DNA from: Colwellia sp. M166
Lineage (GTDB): Bacteria > Pseudomonadota > Gammaproteobacteria > Enterobacterales > Alteromonadaceae
Direction: 5' to 3'
Length of the DNA stretch: 64,000 nt
Assembly: GCF_024585285.1 (NCBI RefSeq)
Contig: NZ_CP040755.1
Location: forward strand, 4,588,001-4,652,000
A program made the position numbers and the translations under genes. The notes beneath the pieces are model-generated. The model was not told where the DNA came from, made no database searches, and worked only from the letters and a program-made list of their open reading frames with translations. Shown here in pieces: positions 1 through 10,022 of the stretch (the first letter of the stretch is position 1; each line of letters starts with the position of its first letter).

Positions 1-327
1 ACTAGTAATTTCTTACAGCTTTTAGGTCGAGGTTATACTGACAGTCAGGGCTTTTTACGTTGGTTTTTAACCACGCAATATCCTGAGGTTATTGATAACT
101 TTGTTCTAGCGGTACAAAAGGCCTACCCTGAGTTGACTGCTGAGGAGATGTTTTGGCGATTACATTTTACCATGGGAACCGTGGTATTTACCATGTCCTC
201 AAGCGATGCTTTAATCGATATTGCTAAAAGTGATTTTGAACGTAACTTACAAATATCTGATGTTATTCGTAATGTTATTCCCTATGTTGCCGCAGGTGTT
301 GGTGCACCTATGCCAATACTTAGTTAA
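1..327 (+). CDS. C-terminal part of a TetR/AcrR-family transcriptional regulator (5' end outside window)
   Basis: The reading frame is open from the first base of the window to a TAA at 325-327, so this is the end of a longer gene. The visible 108 residues are an all-helical ligand-binding and dimerisation domain, with segments such as GFLRWFLTTQYPEV and MFWRLHFTMGTVVFTM that resemble the C-terminal domain of TetR repressors. The N-terminal helix-turn-helix lies upstream and cannot be seen. About 100 bases separate it from nagZ on the same strand. Its target is unknown. The family call is by resemblance only. Confidence 0.6.
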   Translation, partial: TSNFLQLLGRGYTDSQGFLRWFLTTQYPEVIDNFVLAVQKAYPELTAEEMFWRLHFTMGTVVFTMSSSDALIDIAKSDFERNLQISDVIRNVIPYVAAGVGAPMPILS

Positions 328-435
328 TAAAGTCACTATTATCAATAAATACTTAATATTTTTGGTAATAAGTGTCTTTGTTTATTGATGTTATTTAGGT
401 AGAGTAGCCATATTATAATTTTTTAAAGTGTTGCT

Positions 436-1455
436 ATGGGTCCAGTCATGCTTGATGTGCAAGGCACATCATTGTCTCAAGAAGATAAAGAAATCATTCA
501 ACATCCACTGGTCGGTGGATTAATATTTTTTACCAGAAACTATCAATCACCTGAGCAAATTACGCAGTTAAGTCAACAAGTTCGTATAGCAGCTAAGAAA
601 TCGATATTAATTGCTGTTGATCATGAAGGTGGCCGTGTACAACGCTTTCGTGATGGCTTTTCTGTGATCCCCGCCATGGGACAGTTATGGCAAATGGCTG
701 AGCAAAACTTAGTTTTAGCAAAAGAGCTTGCGAAACAAAGTGCGATATTAATGGCATTAGAAGTACAGGCTGTCGGTATTGATATTAGCTTTGCACCGGT
801 TTTGGATATTAATAATATTAGTGATGTTATTGGTGATCGTGCTTTTCATCAGCAATCTGACTATGTGACTGAATTAGCTGATGCTTTTATCTGTGGTTTA
901 CATCAGGTTGGCATGAAAGCTACTGGTAAGCACTTCCCGGGTCATGGCAGCGTGAAAGCTGACTCTCACATTGACTTACCCATCGATAAACGCTCAACAG
1001 CTGAAATTTTTCAACAAGATTTAATGCCATTTAAACAACTTATTGCCAGAGATAAGGTGGACGCACTTATGCCAGCACATGTTATTTTTCCTGATGTTGA
1101 TAGTCAAGCCGTTGGTTTTTCACATCATTGGCTGCAAAATATTTTACGTCAACAATTAGGCTTTAATGGCGTTATTTTCAGTGATGATTTGTCCATGCAA
1201 GGGGCAGCAAGTGTTGGCGGCTTTATTGAACGTGCTGAAGCGGCACAATCTGCCGGTTGTGACATGTTATTGTTATGTAACAACCGAAAGGGGTGTATTG
1301 ATGTACTTGATAATGCCAATATTTCAGTTTCATTAACTTCAGATCAACGATTGAATAATTTATTAAAAACAACAAATAAAACGAATGCTTGGCCAGCATT
1401 AAAGCAAGATGTCGCATGGAAGACAGCGAGTGAAGTACTTAATTCTTACCGCTAA
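436..1455 (+). CDS. nagZ: beta-N-acetylhexosaminidase NagZ (glycoside hydrolase family 3)
   Basis: Cytoplasmic enzyme of peptidoglycan recycling. It removes N-acetylglucosamine from GlcNAc-1,6-anhydro-muropeptides and in many gammaproteobacteria influences AmpC beta-lactamase induction. The 339-residue length is typical of NagZ. The GH3 signature KHFPGHGSVKADSH (residues about 165-178) contains the mobile-loop histidine, and SDDLSM (249-254) holds the catalytic aspartate. DHEGGRVQRF (62-71) is the other conserved block. No signal peptide is present, as expected. It stands alone, convergent with dsbB. Confidence 0.95.
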   Translation: MGPVMLDVQGTSLSQEDKEIIQHPLVGGLIFFTRNYQSPEQITQLSQQVRIAAKKSILIAVDHEGGRVQRFRDGFSVIPAMGQLWQMAEQNLVLAKELAKQSAILMALEVQAVGIDISFAPVLDINNISDVIGDRAFHQQSDYVTELADAFICGLHQVGMKATGKHFPGHGSVKADSHIDLPIDKRSTAEIFQQDLMPFKQLIARDKVDALMPAHVIFPDVDSQAVGFSHHWLQNILRQQLGFNGVIFSDDLSMQGAASVGGFIERAEAAQSAGCDMLLLCNNRKGCIDVLDNANISVSLTSDQRLNNLLKTTNKTNAWPALKQDVAWKTASEVLNSYR

Positions 1456-1597
1456 TGTTTATGCTATAAACGTCGCGAATATTTGCCTGTAGAATGTGGT
1501 TAATCGAAGCAAGCTAAGTTAGGTTAATATTATATTTCATTTACATTGTTATTGTTATTTTAGTTATTGCTCGCATTAAATACCGAGTTTTACTTAG

Positions 1598-1635
1598 TTG
1601 ATATAACCAATGCTCAAAAGTATTGGTTATATCAA
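1598..1635. terminator. perfect 14-bp inverted repeat between convergent nagZ and dsbB
   Basis: Bases 1598-1611 are the exact reverse complement of 1622-1635, with a 10-base loop. The hairpin sits between the ends of two convergent genes, where a bidirectional terminator is expected. It is AT-rich and has no clear T-run on either side, so its role as an intrinsic terminator is uncertain. Confidence 0.4.
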
Positions 1636-1643
1636 TAAGGTAA

Positions 1644-2162
1644 TTAAAGCTTTCTTTGTTTTTGCAAGCGGACCAATAAAGCAATAGTAAATACTGCACT
1701 ATAAAACCCAAATATTAAGACCATAACTTGTGGCATGGTAAAGCCTAAAAATTGCCATTTAATATCACCACAATCACCAGTTGCTTCAAATAAAGCCGGT
1801 AGCCATTGATGTAATGGTGCCCAAGTTGGGAAGTTTGGAATATATTCACAACTGAATAAGAATGACATGGTTGTTGATTGCATATCGACATGCTCTAAAG
1901 CAAGCATGAGTCCCCAGACAGCCCCCGTTGCCCACAAACCATAAGCAACAATACGCATTAATATAAATTGGCAGCCTAATGCTCCTACCACACCAGCTAA
2001 GAATATTGCCCAAATCGCGGTACGTTGATAAATGCACATAATGCACGGTTCAAGCCCCATAACATATTGAAAGTAGAGTGCGATTAATTCAAAACATAAG
2101 GCACTAACAGCAAGTAACTGCCATGCACGTTGATTAAGAGGTAATTGGCTTAAAAAATTCAC
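1644..2162 (-). CDS. dsbB: disulfide bond formation protein DsbB
   Basis: Inner-membrane quinone reductase that reoxidises periplasmic DsbA. At 172 residues it has the family's usual size and four predicted membrane helices. The first redox pair is the CIMC motif (Cys40/Cys43) after the first helix. The second pair is Cys105 and Cys131 in the second periplasmic loop, as in E. coli DsbB. It lies downstream of nhaB on the same strand, about 120 bases away with a terminator hairpin between. The nhaB-dsbB pairing is conserved in enterobacteria and vibrios. Confidence 0.95.
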   Translation of the reverse strand: MNFLSQLPLNQRAWQLLAVSALCFELIALYFQYVMGLEPCIMCIYQRTAIWAIFLAGVVGALGCQFILMRIVAYGLWATGAVWGLMLALEHVDMQSTTMSFLFSCEYIPNFPTWAPLHQWLPALFEATGDCGDIKWQFLGFTMPQVMVLIFGFYSAVFTIALLVRLQKQRKL

Positions 2163-2223
2163 GGAATGTCACCTATGACTGAGTAATTGTTATTAGTTAT
2201 TTTATACATGCTAACAATAATCA

Positions 2224-2246
2224 AAAAGCGCCACAAGGGCGCTTTT
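2224..2246 (-). terminator. intrinsic terminator of nhaB
   Basis: AAAAGCGCC and GGGCGCTTTT form a GC-rich stem with an ACAA loop, flanked by A and T runs. It lies about 40 bases past the nhaB stop codon and before dsbB, so nhaB is probably terminated separately from dsbB. Confidence 0.75.
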
Positions 2247-2285
2247 ATTTGATTTTATATCAGCTTATTGTTGATATAAATCGTA

Positions 2286-3881
2286 TTAGTGTCCACTAGG
2301 CGCTTCAGTTGTCGGCTTAGTACTGTGGTGCTGAATAAGATTCGAATCATAAAATGACTGAGTAAACTTGGTTAGCTGACCTGTTGAAATAGAAAGTAAA
2401 CCAACAAGGGTTAACACGATAGTATATGGTAGAGCCATAATAACCATACGGCCATAAGACAAACGAATTAATGGCGCTAATGCTGAGGTTAATAAGAATA
2501 AGAAAGCAGCTTGACCATTTGGTGTTGCGACACTTGGTAAGTTAGTACCGGTGTTAATGGCAACAGCAAGTAAATCGAATTGATCACGAGTTATCTGTCC
2601 AGCAGTTAATGCTTTTTGAATTTCTGTAATGTATACCGTGCCAACAAATACATTGTCACTGACCATAGATAATAAGCCATTTGCTAGGTAAAACATCACT
2701 AATTGCATGTTACCTTCAAACGTTAATACCCAAGTGATTACTGGGGTAAATAAAGATTGATCAACAATTACCGCCACAACGGCAAAGAATACCGCAAGTA
2801 AGGCAGTAAAAGGTAAAGCTTCTTCAAAGGCATGGCCAATTTTGTGTTCTTCAGTGATACCGGTAAAAGCTGTTGCGAGGATGATAACGGATAAACCAAT
2901 CATGCCGACAGGCGCTAAATGCAGAGCTAGACCGACAATTAACCAGACAGCAATGACACCTTGGATAACAAGTTTGACGTTGTCGAGTTTGTTACGTTTT
3001 TCACTTTCGGTGATATCATATTCGTTTAAAACATTATAAACGTTTTCAGGTAAAGCAACGCCGTAGCCAAACCATTTTAGTTTTTCTAAAAGTACACAAG
3101 TCAACATACCAGAAATAAATACTGGAATGGTTACTGGTGACATACGGATAGCGAATTCAAGGAAATCCCAACCGGCTTGTTGACCAATAACTAAGTTTTG
3201 TGGTTCGCCAACGATAGTACAAACACCACCTAATGCGGTACCAACACCGGCATGCATCATCAAATTACGCAAGTAGCCACGAAACTGCTCTAAGTCAGAA
3301 CGTGAATACTCAGCTAATTCGGCATCAGTGGTATGGTCATGATCATGGTCAACAAGCACTTCTTTACCTGAAGCTACTTTGTGGTAAACCGAGTAAAAAC
3401 CGACGGCAACACTAATGATAACGGCAATAACGGTTAAGGCATCTAAAAATGCCGATAGAAAAGCACCTGAAAAACAAAATAGCAAAGAAACCATTATTTT
3501 AGAGCGAACTTTAGTGACTATTTTTGTGAATAAAAATAGTAATAAACTCTTCATAAAGTAAATACCAGCAACCATGAAGATTAATAACAAAATTACTTCA
3601 AAGTTGAGGACCATTTCATGCATGACTTGATTGGGACTTGTCATACCAATAGCGACAGCTTCAATAGCTAACAAACCACCAGGTTGCAATGGATAACATT
3701 TAAGTGCCATGGCTAAAGTGAAGATAAATTCAATAACCAATGCCCAACCAGCTATATAAGGGTCAACAGCGAAAAATAGTATTGGATTGATAATTAAAAA
3801 TGAAATTATTGCGAGTTTGTACCACTCAGGCGAATTGCCGAGAAAGTTTTTATAAAACGCACTCATAAATGATTGCTGCAT
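2286..3881 (-). CDS. nhaB: Na+/H+ antiporter NhaB
   Basis: Inner-membrane electrogenic sodium/proton antiporter for sodium and pH homeostasis. The 531 residues match NhaB length and consist of many hydrophobic helices. Segments such as [25 protein letters not shown] and [18 protein letters not shown] are hallmarks of the NhaB/ArsB ion-transporter superfamily. A His/Asp-rich cytoplasmic stretch ([12 protein letters not shown], about residues 175-187) follows the fifth or sixth helix. In enterobacteria nhaB is divergent from fadR. Here the same orientation is kept but about 7.5 kb lies between them. Confidence 0.95.
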   Translation of the reverse strand: MQQSFMSAFYKNFLGNSPEWYKLAIISFLIINPILFFAVDPYIAGWALVIEFIFTLAMALKCYPLQPGGLLAIEAVAIGMTSPNQVMHEMVLNFEVILLLIFMVAGIYFMKSLLLFLFTKIVTKVRSKIMVSLLFCFSGAFLSAFLDALTVIAVIISVAVGFYSVYHKVASGKEVLVDHDHDHTTDAELAEYSRSDLEQFRGYLRNLMMHAGVGTALGGVCTIVGEPQNLVIGQQAGWDFLEFAIRMSPVTIPVFISGMLTCVLLEKLKWFGYGVALPENVYNVLNEYDITESEKRNKLDNVKLVIQGVIAVWLIVGLALHLAPVGMIGLSVIILATAFTGITEEHKIGHAFEEALPFTALLAVFFAVVAVIVDQSLFTPVITWVLTFEGNMQLVMFYLANGLLSMVSDNVFVGTVYITEIQKALTAGQITRDQFDLLAVAINTGTNLPSVATPNGQAAFLFLLTSALAPLIRLSYGRMVIMALPYTIVLTLVGLLSISTGQLTKFTQSFYDSNLIQHHSTKPTTEAPSGH

Positions 3882-4803
3882 AATGAACCTTTTAAAAAAT
3901 TTTAAGAGCTAGGGTCAGCAGCTGTTGAGCTTTCAAGAATAATTGAATGAATTTTAACCATGAAAGGTCAATAGCCGCTAATGTTTATTTTTATGTAACT
4001 ATTATTTTTATGTAACTATTATTTTTATATAAATTTATGACTGTTCAGCAGTTTAAGCCCAAACCTTGCTATTGTAAATATGTCACATTTAATATCAGTA
4101 GCAATGAAAAACAACTCTATTAGGTTAAATTGCAGTTTAATAAGCTAGATCAAATTTAGCTGTAAAAATTTAAAAATTAACTCACCTTTATATTTCAAAA
4201 TAAATATAGTAAGAAATGATTAATGTTGTCATCTGTTTTTTACAAGATAATGTCTACTCAGGGTACTTTATCGAAATGATGACCATAAGCAGGCGCAGAA
4301 TACTAATACGGTATAAGCTTGTAGCATATCTGAATAATTTAAGCTTATTAGTCAGCACTGACGGTTTTTAGTTCTAGATAAACATTAAATAACCCCAGTT
4401 CGGGTTAAGCTACTTTACTCAACCAGGCTATTTAAGCGCATATCAGCGTTACTTTTACGGCCAATAGCTCGCTATTGCTTGGTATAAGTGCCTTGCTAAG
4501 CAGCTAAATTTCATCATCGAGACTTTGTTAATCTTTTACTTAAAGATAACTTGTAAATGATTTAGCCAATAACGCGATGAATCAACTGGTTATAAAGTCA
4601 ATTAACCCTGACTGAGGTTAAATACTTAGATTTATTCAAGCAATGTTGCTGAGGATAGAAATGATGTTATTAACGTATCTAGCTTACTCTAAGTGTCAGG
4701 TTATTTAGAGCCACCGAGCTTGGTAAAGGAAATGTGTATATAGTTGTAGGCATGGGAGTCATTATGCGAAAAATAATATTTTACAAGGTTATTAGCGGGT
4801 TAT
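3882..4803. other. gene-poor region upstream of nhaB
   Basis: AT-rich sequence between nhaB and the ~250-bp repeat that precedes the chemoreceptor gene. Apart from the short tandem repeat at 3986-4028 I see no gene, RNA or convincing gene remnant. It presumably holds the nhaB promoter. Confidence 0.5.
3986..4028. repeat. 17-bp AT-rich tandem repeat, about 2.5 units
   Basis: The unit TATTTTTATGTAACTAT occurs at 3986-4002 and again at 4003-4019. A third, partial copy starts at 4020. It sits roughly 100 bases upstream of the nhaB start. Confidence 0.8.
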
Positions 4804-5058
4804 AAAAGTGTGCAATGTAGTTAGCTACTTTAATAATTTTCAACGATGTTAGGTTGAAAATTAGCCATAGTCCCTTGGGGGAGGCTTGAAAAAGCGTCAA
4901 TCTTTGTTGGCTACGGGAGGCAAGTACTTAGGGTGAGCAGGGGGCGGTAAGCCTTGTTTAATATGCCTTTGGAGCAAGAGAATATTATATGAAGCGCCTT
5001 GATTGCCAACTTTTTCATGTGCAACAGAGCTATAAAGTGAAAGATCAACAGCCCCTAG
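4804..5058 (+). repeat. ~250-bp dispersed repeat, copy 1 (inverted relative to copy 2)
   Basis: This segment matches the reverse complement of 8680-8930 along its whole length, by eye at roughly 85% identity with a few small indels. Shared landmarks are AAAAGTGTGCAATGTA at one end, GTCAATCTTTGTTGGCTAC in the middle and GATCAACAGCCCCTA at the other end. Neither copy has a convincing long gene. The last 37 bases recur alone at 59257-59293. This looks like a non-autonomous, MITE-like or remnant mobile sequence; its family is unknown to me. Confidence 0.85.
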
Positions 5059-5213
5059 TTTCTAATTATTAACAGGGTATTTTATCAGGCTATAATTTAA
5101 TCTGGTTTGACCACTCTTTACATTTAGCTTTAGCTATTTATAATCATGTATCAATCTAAATGATTGAAAGATATATGCGAGAGCATAAAAACTTATTTAT
5201 TTCAGAGGTGTCT

Positions 5214-7247
5214 ATGTACAACCTACCATTAACAATAAAACAAAAAATAATAATGGGGTTCACGACAATCGGAGTTTTATTAGTTGCAGGAAGTATCTTC
5301 TTCTATAACTCATTAACCCAAATAAGTAAGGCTAATAGTAATGTTGAATTATTAGCCGTACCGGTACAAAAGCAAAGTAACGCCTTGCAAATAAAGTTAC
5401 TTAATATGATGAAAGTAGGCGCATTGGGCTTTACGCAGCAAGATACTAACGACTTACTGCAAAGTGAGCAGGAGTATGCGCAGCTAAATCAGGAGTTTCA
5501 ATCAGCGGTAAATATTTTACGCAGTAAAGTGATGGACCAGCCAAAAATGTTGCAAGCTTTAAAGCAGGCTCAAACTCATTATCAAAATTATGTTTCTCAA
5601 AGTGAACGTTTTTATTTAGCGAAAAAAAATGTTGCTGTGGCTAATGAAGCATTCGATGTTAACTACCAAATGTTTAATAAAAGCCGTGATCAAGCGAGCA
5701 ATGATATGCTTGATCTTGAGCTCCTTGAATTACCCGGTAACGGCCAACTGCTCGAAGATATTATTGGTAACGGCACGCGTATAGATGATATGTTATTTAC
5801 CCTAAAAAATACCATGTCAGGGTTAAAGCAGGTTGCTGATCTTACAGTGTTAGCCCAACATAAAGAAGATGTTGGTTTTTTAGTGACTAATGCAAAAAAT
5901 AATTTTGATTTTATGCATCAGCTCTTTGATGGTATTGAAGATAAGGCATTACTTGAAGATTTTTCGATTAATTTTGCCGTGTTAAATGACTTGTTGGTTG
6001 AACCAGGAAAGTTATATCAGCAAAAACAACAGGCGCTTAATGATGCTATTAACGCTAATGATGCCTATAAAGGTTCCGTGGCTAGTTTTAATGCGACATA
6101 CCAACAGCTAACTTTGTTGTTATCACTTGCAGAAGCACGTTTTGATGAGCTACAACTGACAACGAAAGCTAAAGTTGCGACTGGAGAAAATCTCGCTATC
6201 TATATGGCGGTTATTTTTCTCGCTTTAGCGACTTTTATTGGTGTGGTAACAACTCGAGCTATGCTAGGACCATTAAGAAATGCCAATAAGTCCTTGGCTT
6301 TGATTGCACAAGGTGACTTAACGCAAAGATTAACCATCAAAAATCAAGATGAATTTGGTGACTTATTTAAGAACATCAATAAGCTTAGTGATGATTTAAC
6401 ATCACTGCTAAAAAATATTAGTCAAAATGCTTATTCGCTCGATGAATCAGCCAAAGTAACGAGTGAGCAAAGTCACCGTATTGCGCAATCTACTTCAGCA
6501 CAAATTGCTCGAGTGACCAATGCCAAACAAATTGCTGAAAAAATGTTCCTTAGCTCATCTAGTGTTACCGATGAAGCAAACTTAACCGCTAATAATGTTT
6601 CAGAAGCTTCGAAACACAGTTTTGAAGTGCGCTCAATTGCTGATGATAACAGTAATCGTATTGTATCTTTATCAAGCCGTTTAAGTGACTCAGTTGAAGT
6701 AATGTCTCGATTAAGTAAACACAGTGATAGTATTGGCGGTATTTTGGATACCATTGGTAGTATCGCAGATCAGACCAACTTATTAGCATTAAATGCGGCA
6801 ATTGAAGCAGCAAGGGCAGGTGAACATGGTCGAGGCTTTGCCGTAGTGGCCGATGAAGTGAGATCATTAGCGTCACGTACACAAGCATCAACGGCTGAAA
6901 TTCAACATATGATTGATGCACTGCAAAAAGAAACCCAAATCGCTGAGTCGGCAATTTCACAAGGACAAAATCAAGCTGCTGAGTGTGTATCACAAAGTCA
7001 AGAATTGAGTAATGCGATTAAACAAATTGAAAGCGCGTTGCATACTATAGATGAAATGAGTAAAAGCATTAGTGTTGCCTCTAATGAACAACTTGGCTTT
7101 AGCCAAGATATTGAAGCAACAATGAGCGAAGCCGCAGACGCGGCAACTCATAACGCGGCAGAGTCTCAAGACTTATCTAACCGAAGTGATGAGGTCAATA
7201 AATTAGCGGACTCGTTAACGGCTTCAGTTGCCCGCTTTAAGCTTTAG
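5214..7247 (+). CDS. methyl-accepting chemotaxis protein
   Basis: Transmembrane chemoreceptor signalling through CheA/CheW to the flagellar motor. The start at 5214 is chosen because AGAGGT lies just upstream and the protein then begins [12 protein letters not shown] followed directly by the first membrane helix; a frame-open ATG at 5160 would add 18 residues. The order is helix, large helical periplasmic sensor region (about residues 40-325), second helix, HAMP domain ([16 protein letters not shown]), then the cytoplasmic signalling domain. The hairpin tip contains [19 protein letters not shown] and [15 protein letters not shown]. Both flanks carry copies of the ~250-bp repeat. The ligand cannot be read from sequence. 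Confidence 0.95.
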   Translation: MYNLPLTIKQKIIMGFTTIGVLLVAGSIFFYNSLTQISKANSNVELLAVPVQKQSNALQIKLLNMMKVGALGFTQQDTNDLLQSEQEYAQLNQEFQSAVNILRSKVMDQPKMLQALKQAQTHYQNYVSQSERFYLAKKNVAVANEAFDVNYQMFNKSRDQASNDMLDLELLELPGNGQLLEDIIGNGTRIDDMLFTLKNTMSGLKQVADLTVLAQHKEDVGFLVTNAKNNFDFMHQLFDGIEDKALLEDFSINFAVLNDLLVEPGKLYQQKQQALNDAINANDAYKGSVASFNATYQQLTLLLSLAEARFDELQLTTKAKVATGENLAIYMAVIFLALATFIGVVTTRAMLGPLRNANKSLALIAQGDLTQRLTIKNQDEFGDLFKNINKLSDDLTSLLKNISQNAYSLDESAKVTSEQSHRIAQSTSAQIARVTNAKQIAEKMFLSSSSVTDEANLTANNVSEASKHSFEVRSIADDNSNRIVSLSSRLSDSVEVMSRLSKHSDSIGGILDTIGSIADQTNLLALNAAIEAARAGEHGRGFAVVADEVRSLASRTQASTAEIQHMIDALQKETQIAESAISQGQNQAAECVSQSQELSNAIKQIESALHTIDEMSKSISVASNEQLGFSQDIEATMSEAADAATHNAAESQDLSNRSDEVNKLADSLTASVARFKL

Positions 7248-7335
7248 TTGTTACTTCAAGCTCTTGATGTGTAAGGTGAAATCACTAAGTGACATGTATT
7301 GTTTAGGCTTTTTTAATTAACATAATAAATAGCGA

Positions 7336-7830
7336 TTAACGAGGGGCATCAGCATAAGGGTCAAACAGTTTATGCTCGTTAGTACCATTATTGTCTCTCG
7401 GGCTTTTACCTTCATGGCTATTATCTTTTTTATATGACTTTTTATGTTCAGGTTTAGAGCGATGTGTTTCTTTAAAGCTATCTTTGCTTAACGGTACAAT
7501 CGCTTCACCTTTTACCAATACTTTGGGTTCTTTGGCTTTAATATGTAATGGAATTACGCGCAGGCGAGGTGGGATCTCAAATTCGTCGTCACCAGGTTCA
7601 GGCAGATTTTTAAAACTGTAAAGATAGAAACGCTCAAGTGTTTCTCTTGCCCAGTCAGTTTTTCGCAAAAACTTTATGCTTGACACCATACTCGGATTAT
7701 TCTTGAAGCACTTGATTCGAGTGTACTCTGCCAAAATATCAAAGCCATAATGGGTGACTAATTCGTTTAGTAATATGTCTAGCTTTAATCCGTGTAAGGG
7801 GTTGTTTAATTGTTGGTTTTCTTGACTCAT
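7336..7830 (-). CDS. VF530-family (DUF2132) protein with charged C-terminal tail
   Basis: Residues about 9-75 ([21 protein letters not shown], split by an insertion-free run to [20 protein letters not shown] and [11 protein letters not shown]) match the small VF530/DUF2132 fold, proposed to bind DNA. Typical members are about 70-90 residues; this one is 164. The extra C-terminal half holds a beta-rich segment ([21 protein letters not shown]) and a very charged tail rich in Lys, His, Asp and Asn, likely disordered. The function of the family is not established. The gene is convergent with the chemoreceptor. Confidence 0.75.
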   Translation of the reverse strand: MSQENQQLNNPLHGLKLDILLNELVTHYGFDILAEYTRIKCFKNNPSMVSSIKFLRKTDWARETLERFYLYSFKNLPEPGDDEFEIPPRLRVIPLHIKAKEPKVLVKGEAIVPLSKDSFKETHRSKPEHKKSYKKDNSHEGKSPRDNNGTNEHKLFDPYADAPR

Positions 7831-8028
7831 TATTAACTCGTTTGGCTTAGTTGAACTAACTTACTTACTCGATATTATACACCTAAATGATAGGGTGATA
7901 AGTCTTGATTTAACTTCTCTGGTAAACTGTTGGCAAATAAAGCTTATAAAGCAATGCCGACAAATTTGTTAAATGTTGTACACTTGCTTTAACAAAATAA
8001 TACTTTATTAAAATCTACGGAAATCATT

Positions 8029-8598
8029 ATGAAAAAATTAATTGTTCTATTGACCATCTCAACGTTAAGTACATCTGCTATTGCACAAGAAACAAGTTGG
8101 TTTGATAGTTTAAAAAACCTGGTTGGTTTAGGTGATAAAACAGAGCAAACAGTTGAAGCGAAAACCTCTACTATACCAAATACTGATGGCCTAGTTAATA
8201 TGCTTACAAGCTCTTTAGATGTTAACGCTGATCAGGCATCTGGTGGTATGGGGGCTATTTTTAATTATGTGAAAAACAATGTATCAGTTGAGCAGTTTAG
8301 TCAATTAGCTAAAGCGGTACCTGGCGTGGAAGGGCTGATAGGGCAAATGCCAGATACCAGTAAACTTGATTCAGGCTCAGACTCTAGTGCTGGTTTAGGT
8401 GGCTTACTTGATAAAGCTTCGCAATACAGTGATTCATTAAAGTCGATCAATAAAGTGAAAAAGCAATTTGAAGCTTTAGGCTTAAAACCAGAAATGATCA
8501 CTAGTTTTATTTCTACAGCACAAACTTATTTAGACACTGAGCAAGGGCAACAAGCGAAGCAAGTATTAACGGCAGGTTTAGGTAAATTGTTAGGTTAA
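8029..8598 (+). CDS. exported DUF2780 protein
   Basis: 189 residues with a clear N-terminal signal peptide (MKKLIVLLTISTLSTSAIAQ), so periplasmic or secreted. The rest matches the DUF2780 family of small gammaproteobacterial proteins with repeated helical segments such as LVNMLTSSLDVNADQASGG, IFNYVKNNVSVEQFSQLAKA and VPGVEGLIGQMP. The start is an ATG preceded by ACGGAAATC. The family has no established function. The gene lies just inside the second copy of the ~250-bp repeat. Confidence 0.75.
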   Translation: MKKLIVLLTISTLSTSAIAQETSWFDSLKNLVGLGDKTEQTVEAKTSTIPNTDGLVNMLTSSLDVNADQASGGMGAIFNYVKNNVSVEQFSQLAKAVPGVEGLIGQMPDTSKLDSGSDSSAGLGGLLDKASQYSDSLKSINKVKKQFEALGLKPEMITSFISTAQTYLDTEQGQQAKQVLTAGLGKLLG

Positions 8599-9144
8599 TA
8601 ACTATTGAGTTAACTGACTGTTTTTACAAAGCATAAGTTAATTCGGCGCTAAATTTAAAGCACTTAAGGGCAATAATGTTAGGGGCTGTTGATCTTGCAC
8701 TTTATAGCTCTGTTGCACTTGAAAAAGTTGGCAATTGAGGCGCTTAATATAATGGTTGCTTGCACCCAATGCATATTAAGCACAGCTTACCGCGTCCTGC
8801 TCACGCTAAGACCTGCCTCCTGTAGCCAACAAAGATTGACGCTTTTTCAAGCCCCTCAATGGGCTATGGCTAATTTTCAACCTAACATCATTGGAAATTG
8901 TTAAAGTAGCTAATTACATTGCACACTTTTCGCCTTGTTAGCTCAAAAATTAGCTCATAGCAGAGACTAAAGTAAAAGCTCAGCCCCCTAACCGAGAGAG
9001 CTTTTATTTGGAAATTTACGTCGCTAGCACAAGTAATTTATGCTAGTCGTTTATTGTCTTTCAAGGTATATTTACGGCATAAATATATAATAACGTTGTT
9101 AATAAAAATTAAGGCTGTGTTATTAAGTGTTAGCTAGTTTAAGA
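8599..9144. other. intergenic region containing repeat copy 2
   Basis: The stretch after the DUF2780 gene is dominated by the repeat at 8680-8930. A 71-codon open frame at 8689-8904 lies wholly inside the repeat and has no ribosome binding site, so I do not treat it as a gene. Nothing else is recognisable. Confidence 0.6.
8680..8930 (-). repeat. ~250-bp dispersed repeat, copy 2 (inverted relative to copy 1)
   Basis: This is the reverse complement of the repeat at 4804-5058 with scattered substitutions and small indels. The two copies face each other and enclose the chemoreceptor, VF530 and DUF2780 genes (3.6 kb between inner edges). No target duplication could be made out at the outer edges by eye. 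Confidence 0.85.
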
Positions 9145-9564
9145 TTAGGTGTTTTTTAATGCGGTTAATAAATCATCTATTTCAGCTTTTAAATCTTTAT
9201 CTGCAATTTTATTGCTGTTGATTTTAGCGCTTTCTAAGTGGTTAATAGCACTTTCTTTATCACCTAATTCAACTTGTAGCGATGCTATGGCAAACGCAAT
9301 TGATGAAAGAAAGTCTTTTGAGTTAATTGCTTGGGCTTTTACTAAGGCTTTTTCGTAAATGGTAATTGCTAAGCTTAAATCGTCAGTAAAGTCAGCGAGT
9401 GTTTCCCATTGCACGGGATGGTCTTTATCAGTATCTTCATTATCCTCGCAAACTTGCTGTAACTCTCGGTAGTACTCATCAAAATTAGCTTGGTTTTTTC
9501 TAACAGAAGCTTGCAATAAGTCTTTAGCTAAAGCATGTACGTGTTTATATATCTTAGTATTCAT
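9145..9564 (-). CDS. small helical protein with TPR-like repeats, function unknown
   Basis: 139 residues from the ATG at 9564; a TTG eight codons upstream is the only alternative. GGTAAGA just before this ATG may serve as a weak ribosome binding site. The protein is helical and acidic, cytoplasmic (no signal peptide), and the central part (LSLAITIYEKALVKAQ, FLSSIAFAIASLQVELGDKESAINHLESA) looks like two tetratricopeptide-type helix pairs. That suggests protein-protein contacts, not an enzyme. I do not recognise a named family. It stands alone. Confidence 0.6.
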   Translation of the reverse strand: MNTKIYKHVHALAKDLLQASVRKNQANFDEYYRELQQVCEDNEDTDKDHPVQWETLADFTDDLSLAITIYEKALVKAQAINSKDFLSSIAFAIASLQVELGDKESAINHLESAKINSNKIADKDLKAEIDDLLTALKNT

Positions 9565-9827
9565 TCTTACCCTATGATTTTTTGTCAAATATAGCAGGGA
9601 TTATAGAGCTTTTAGCACAACTAAACAGGCTACGACTACGATTACTGATAATTTAACTATCGTTAATGGTGTTTTGTGCAGGATTTAGCGCAAAGGTTGA
9701 GAGCAATTTTCATGATAAGTATTTATTGGGCAATAAATACATGAAGTAAAGACTCAAACTTTGCTCAAGCCTTTATGGTGATTTATCTGTCTGTCGTATT
9801 TTTCAGGTTAATTAATTTTTTACTGCC

Positions 9828-10022
9828 CTAAAGTTCATCTTGAAAGATGTCTTCGATAGGCATTTTGAATAACCTTGCTACTTTAAAAGCGAGTGGTAAA
9901 CTGGGGTCGAATTTACCTTTTTCGATAGCATTAATGGTTTGACGAGAAACCTCTAATGTATCTGCAAGTTGTGCTTGTGTCCAATCTCTTTCAGCGCGCA
10001 GTATTTTAAGTTTATTTTTCAT
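9828..10022 (-). CDS. Cro/C1-type HTH transcriptional regulator
   Basis: A 64-residue single-domain helix-turn-helix protein. WTQAQLADTLEVSRQTINAIEKG (residues 14-36, the two recognition helices) is characteristic of the small XRE subgroup that is often encoded beside a small membrane protein. Its start codon overlaps the stop of the upstream membrane-protein gene by four bases (ATGA), so the two are translationally coupled. It probably represses its own operon; see the direct repeats at 10486-10563. Confidence 0.85.
   Translation of the reverse strand: MKNKLKILRAERDWTQAQLADTLEVSRQTINAIEKGKFDPSLPLAFKVARLFKMPIEDIFQDEL

Noticed and set aside
4255..4800. Possible decayed gene upstream of the chemoreceptor
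   Set aside because: All frames are broken by frequent stops and no protein motif could be recognised.
6473..6993. Minus-strand open frames of 93 and 134 codons inside the chemoreceptor gene
   Set aside because: Antisense shadows within a highly conserved signalling domain.
8689..8904. 71-codon plus-strand open frame
   Set aside because: It lies entirely within the ~250-bp repeat, has no ribosome binding site and its composition looks random.
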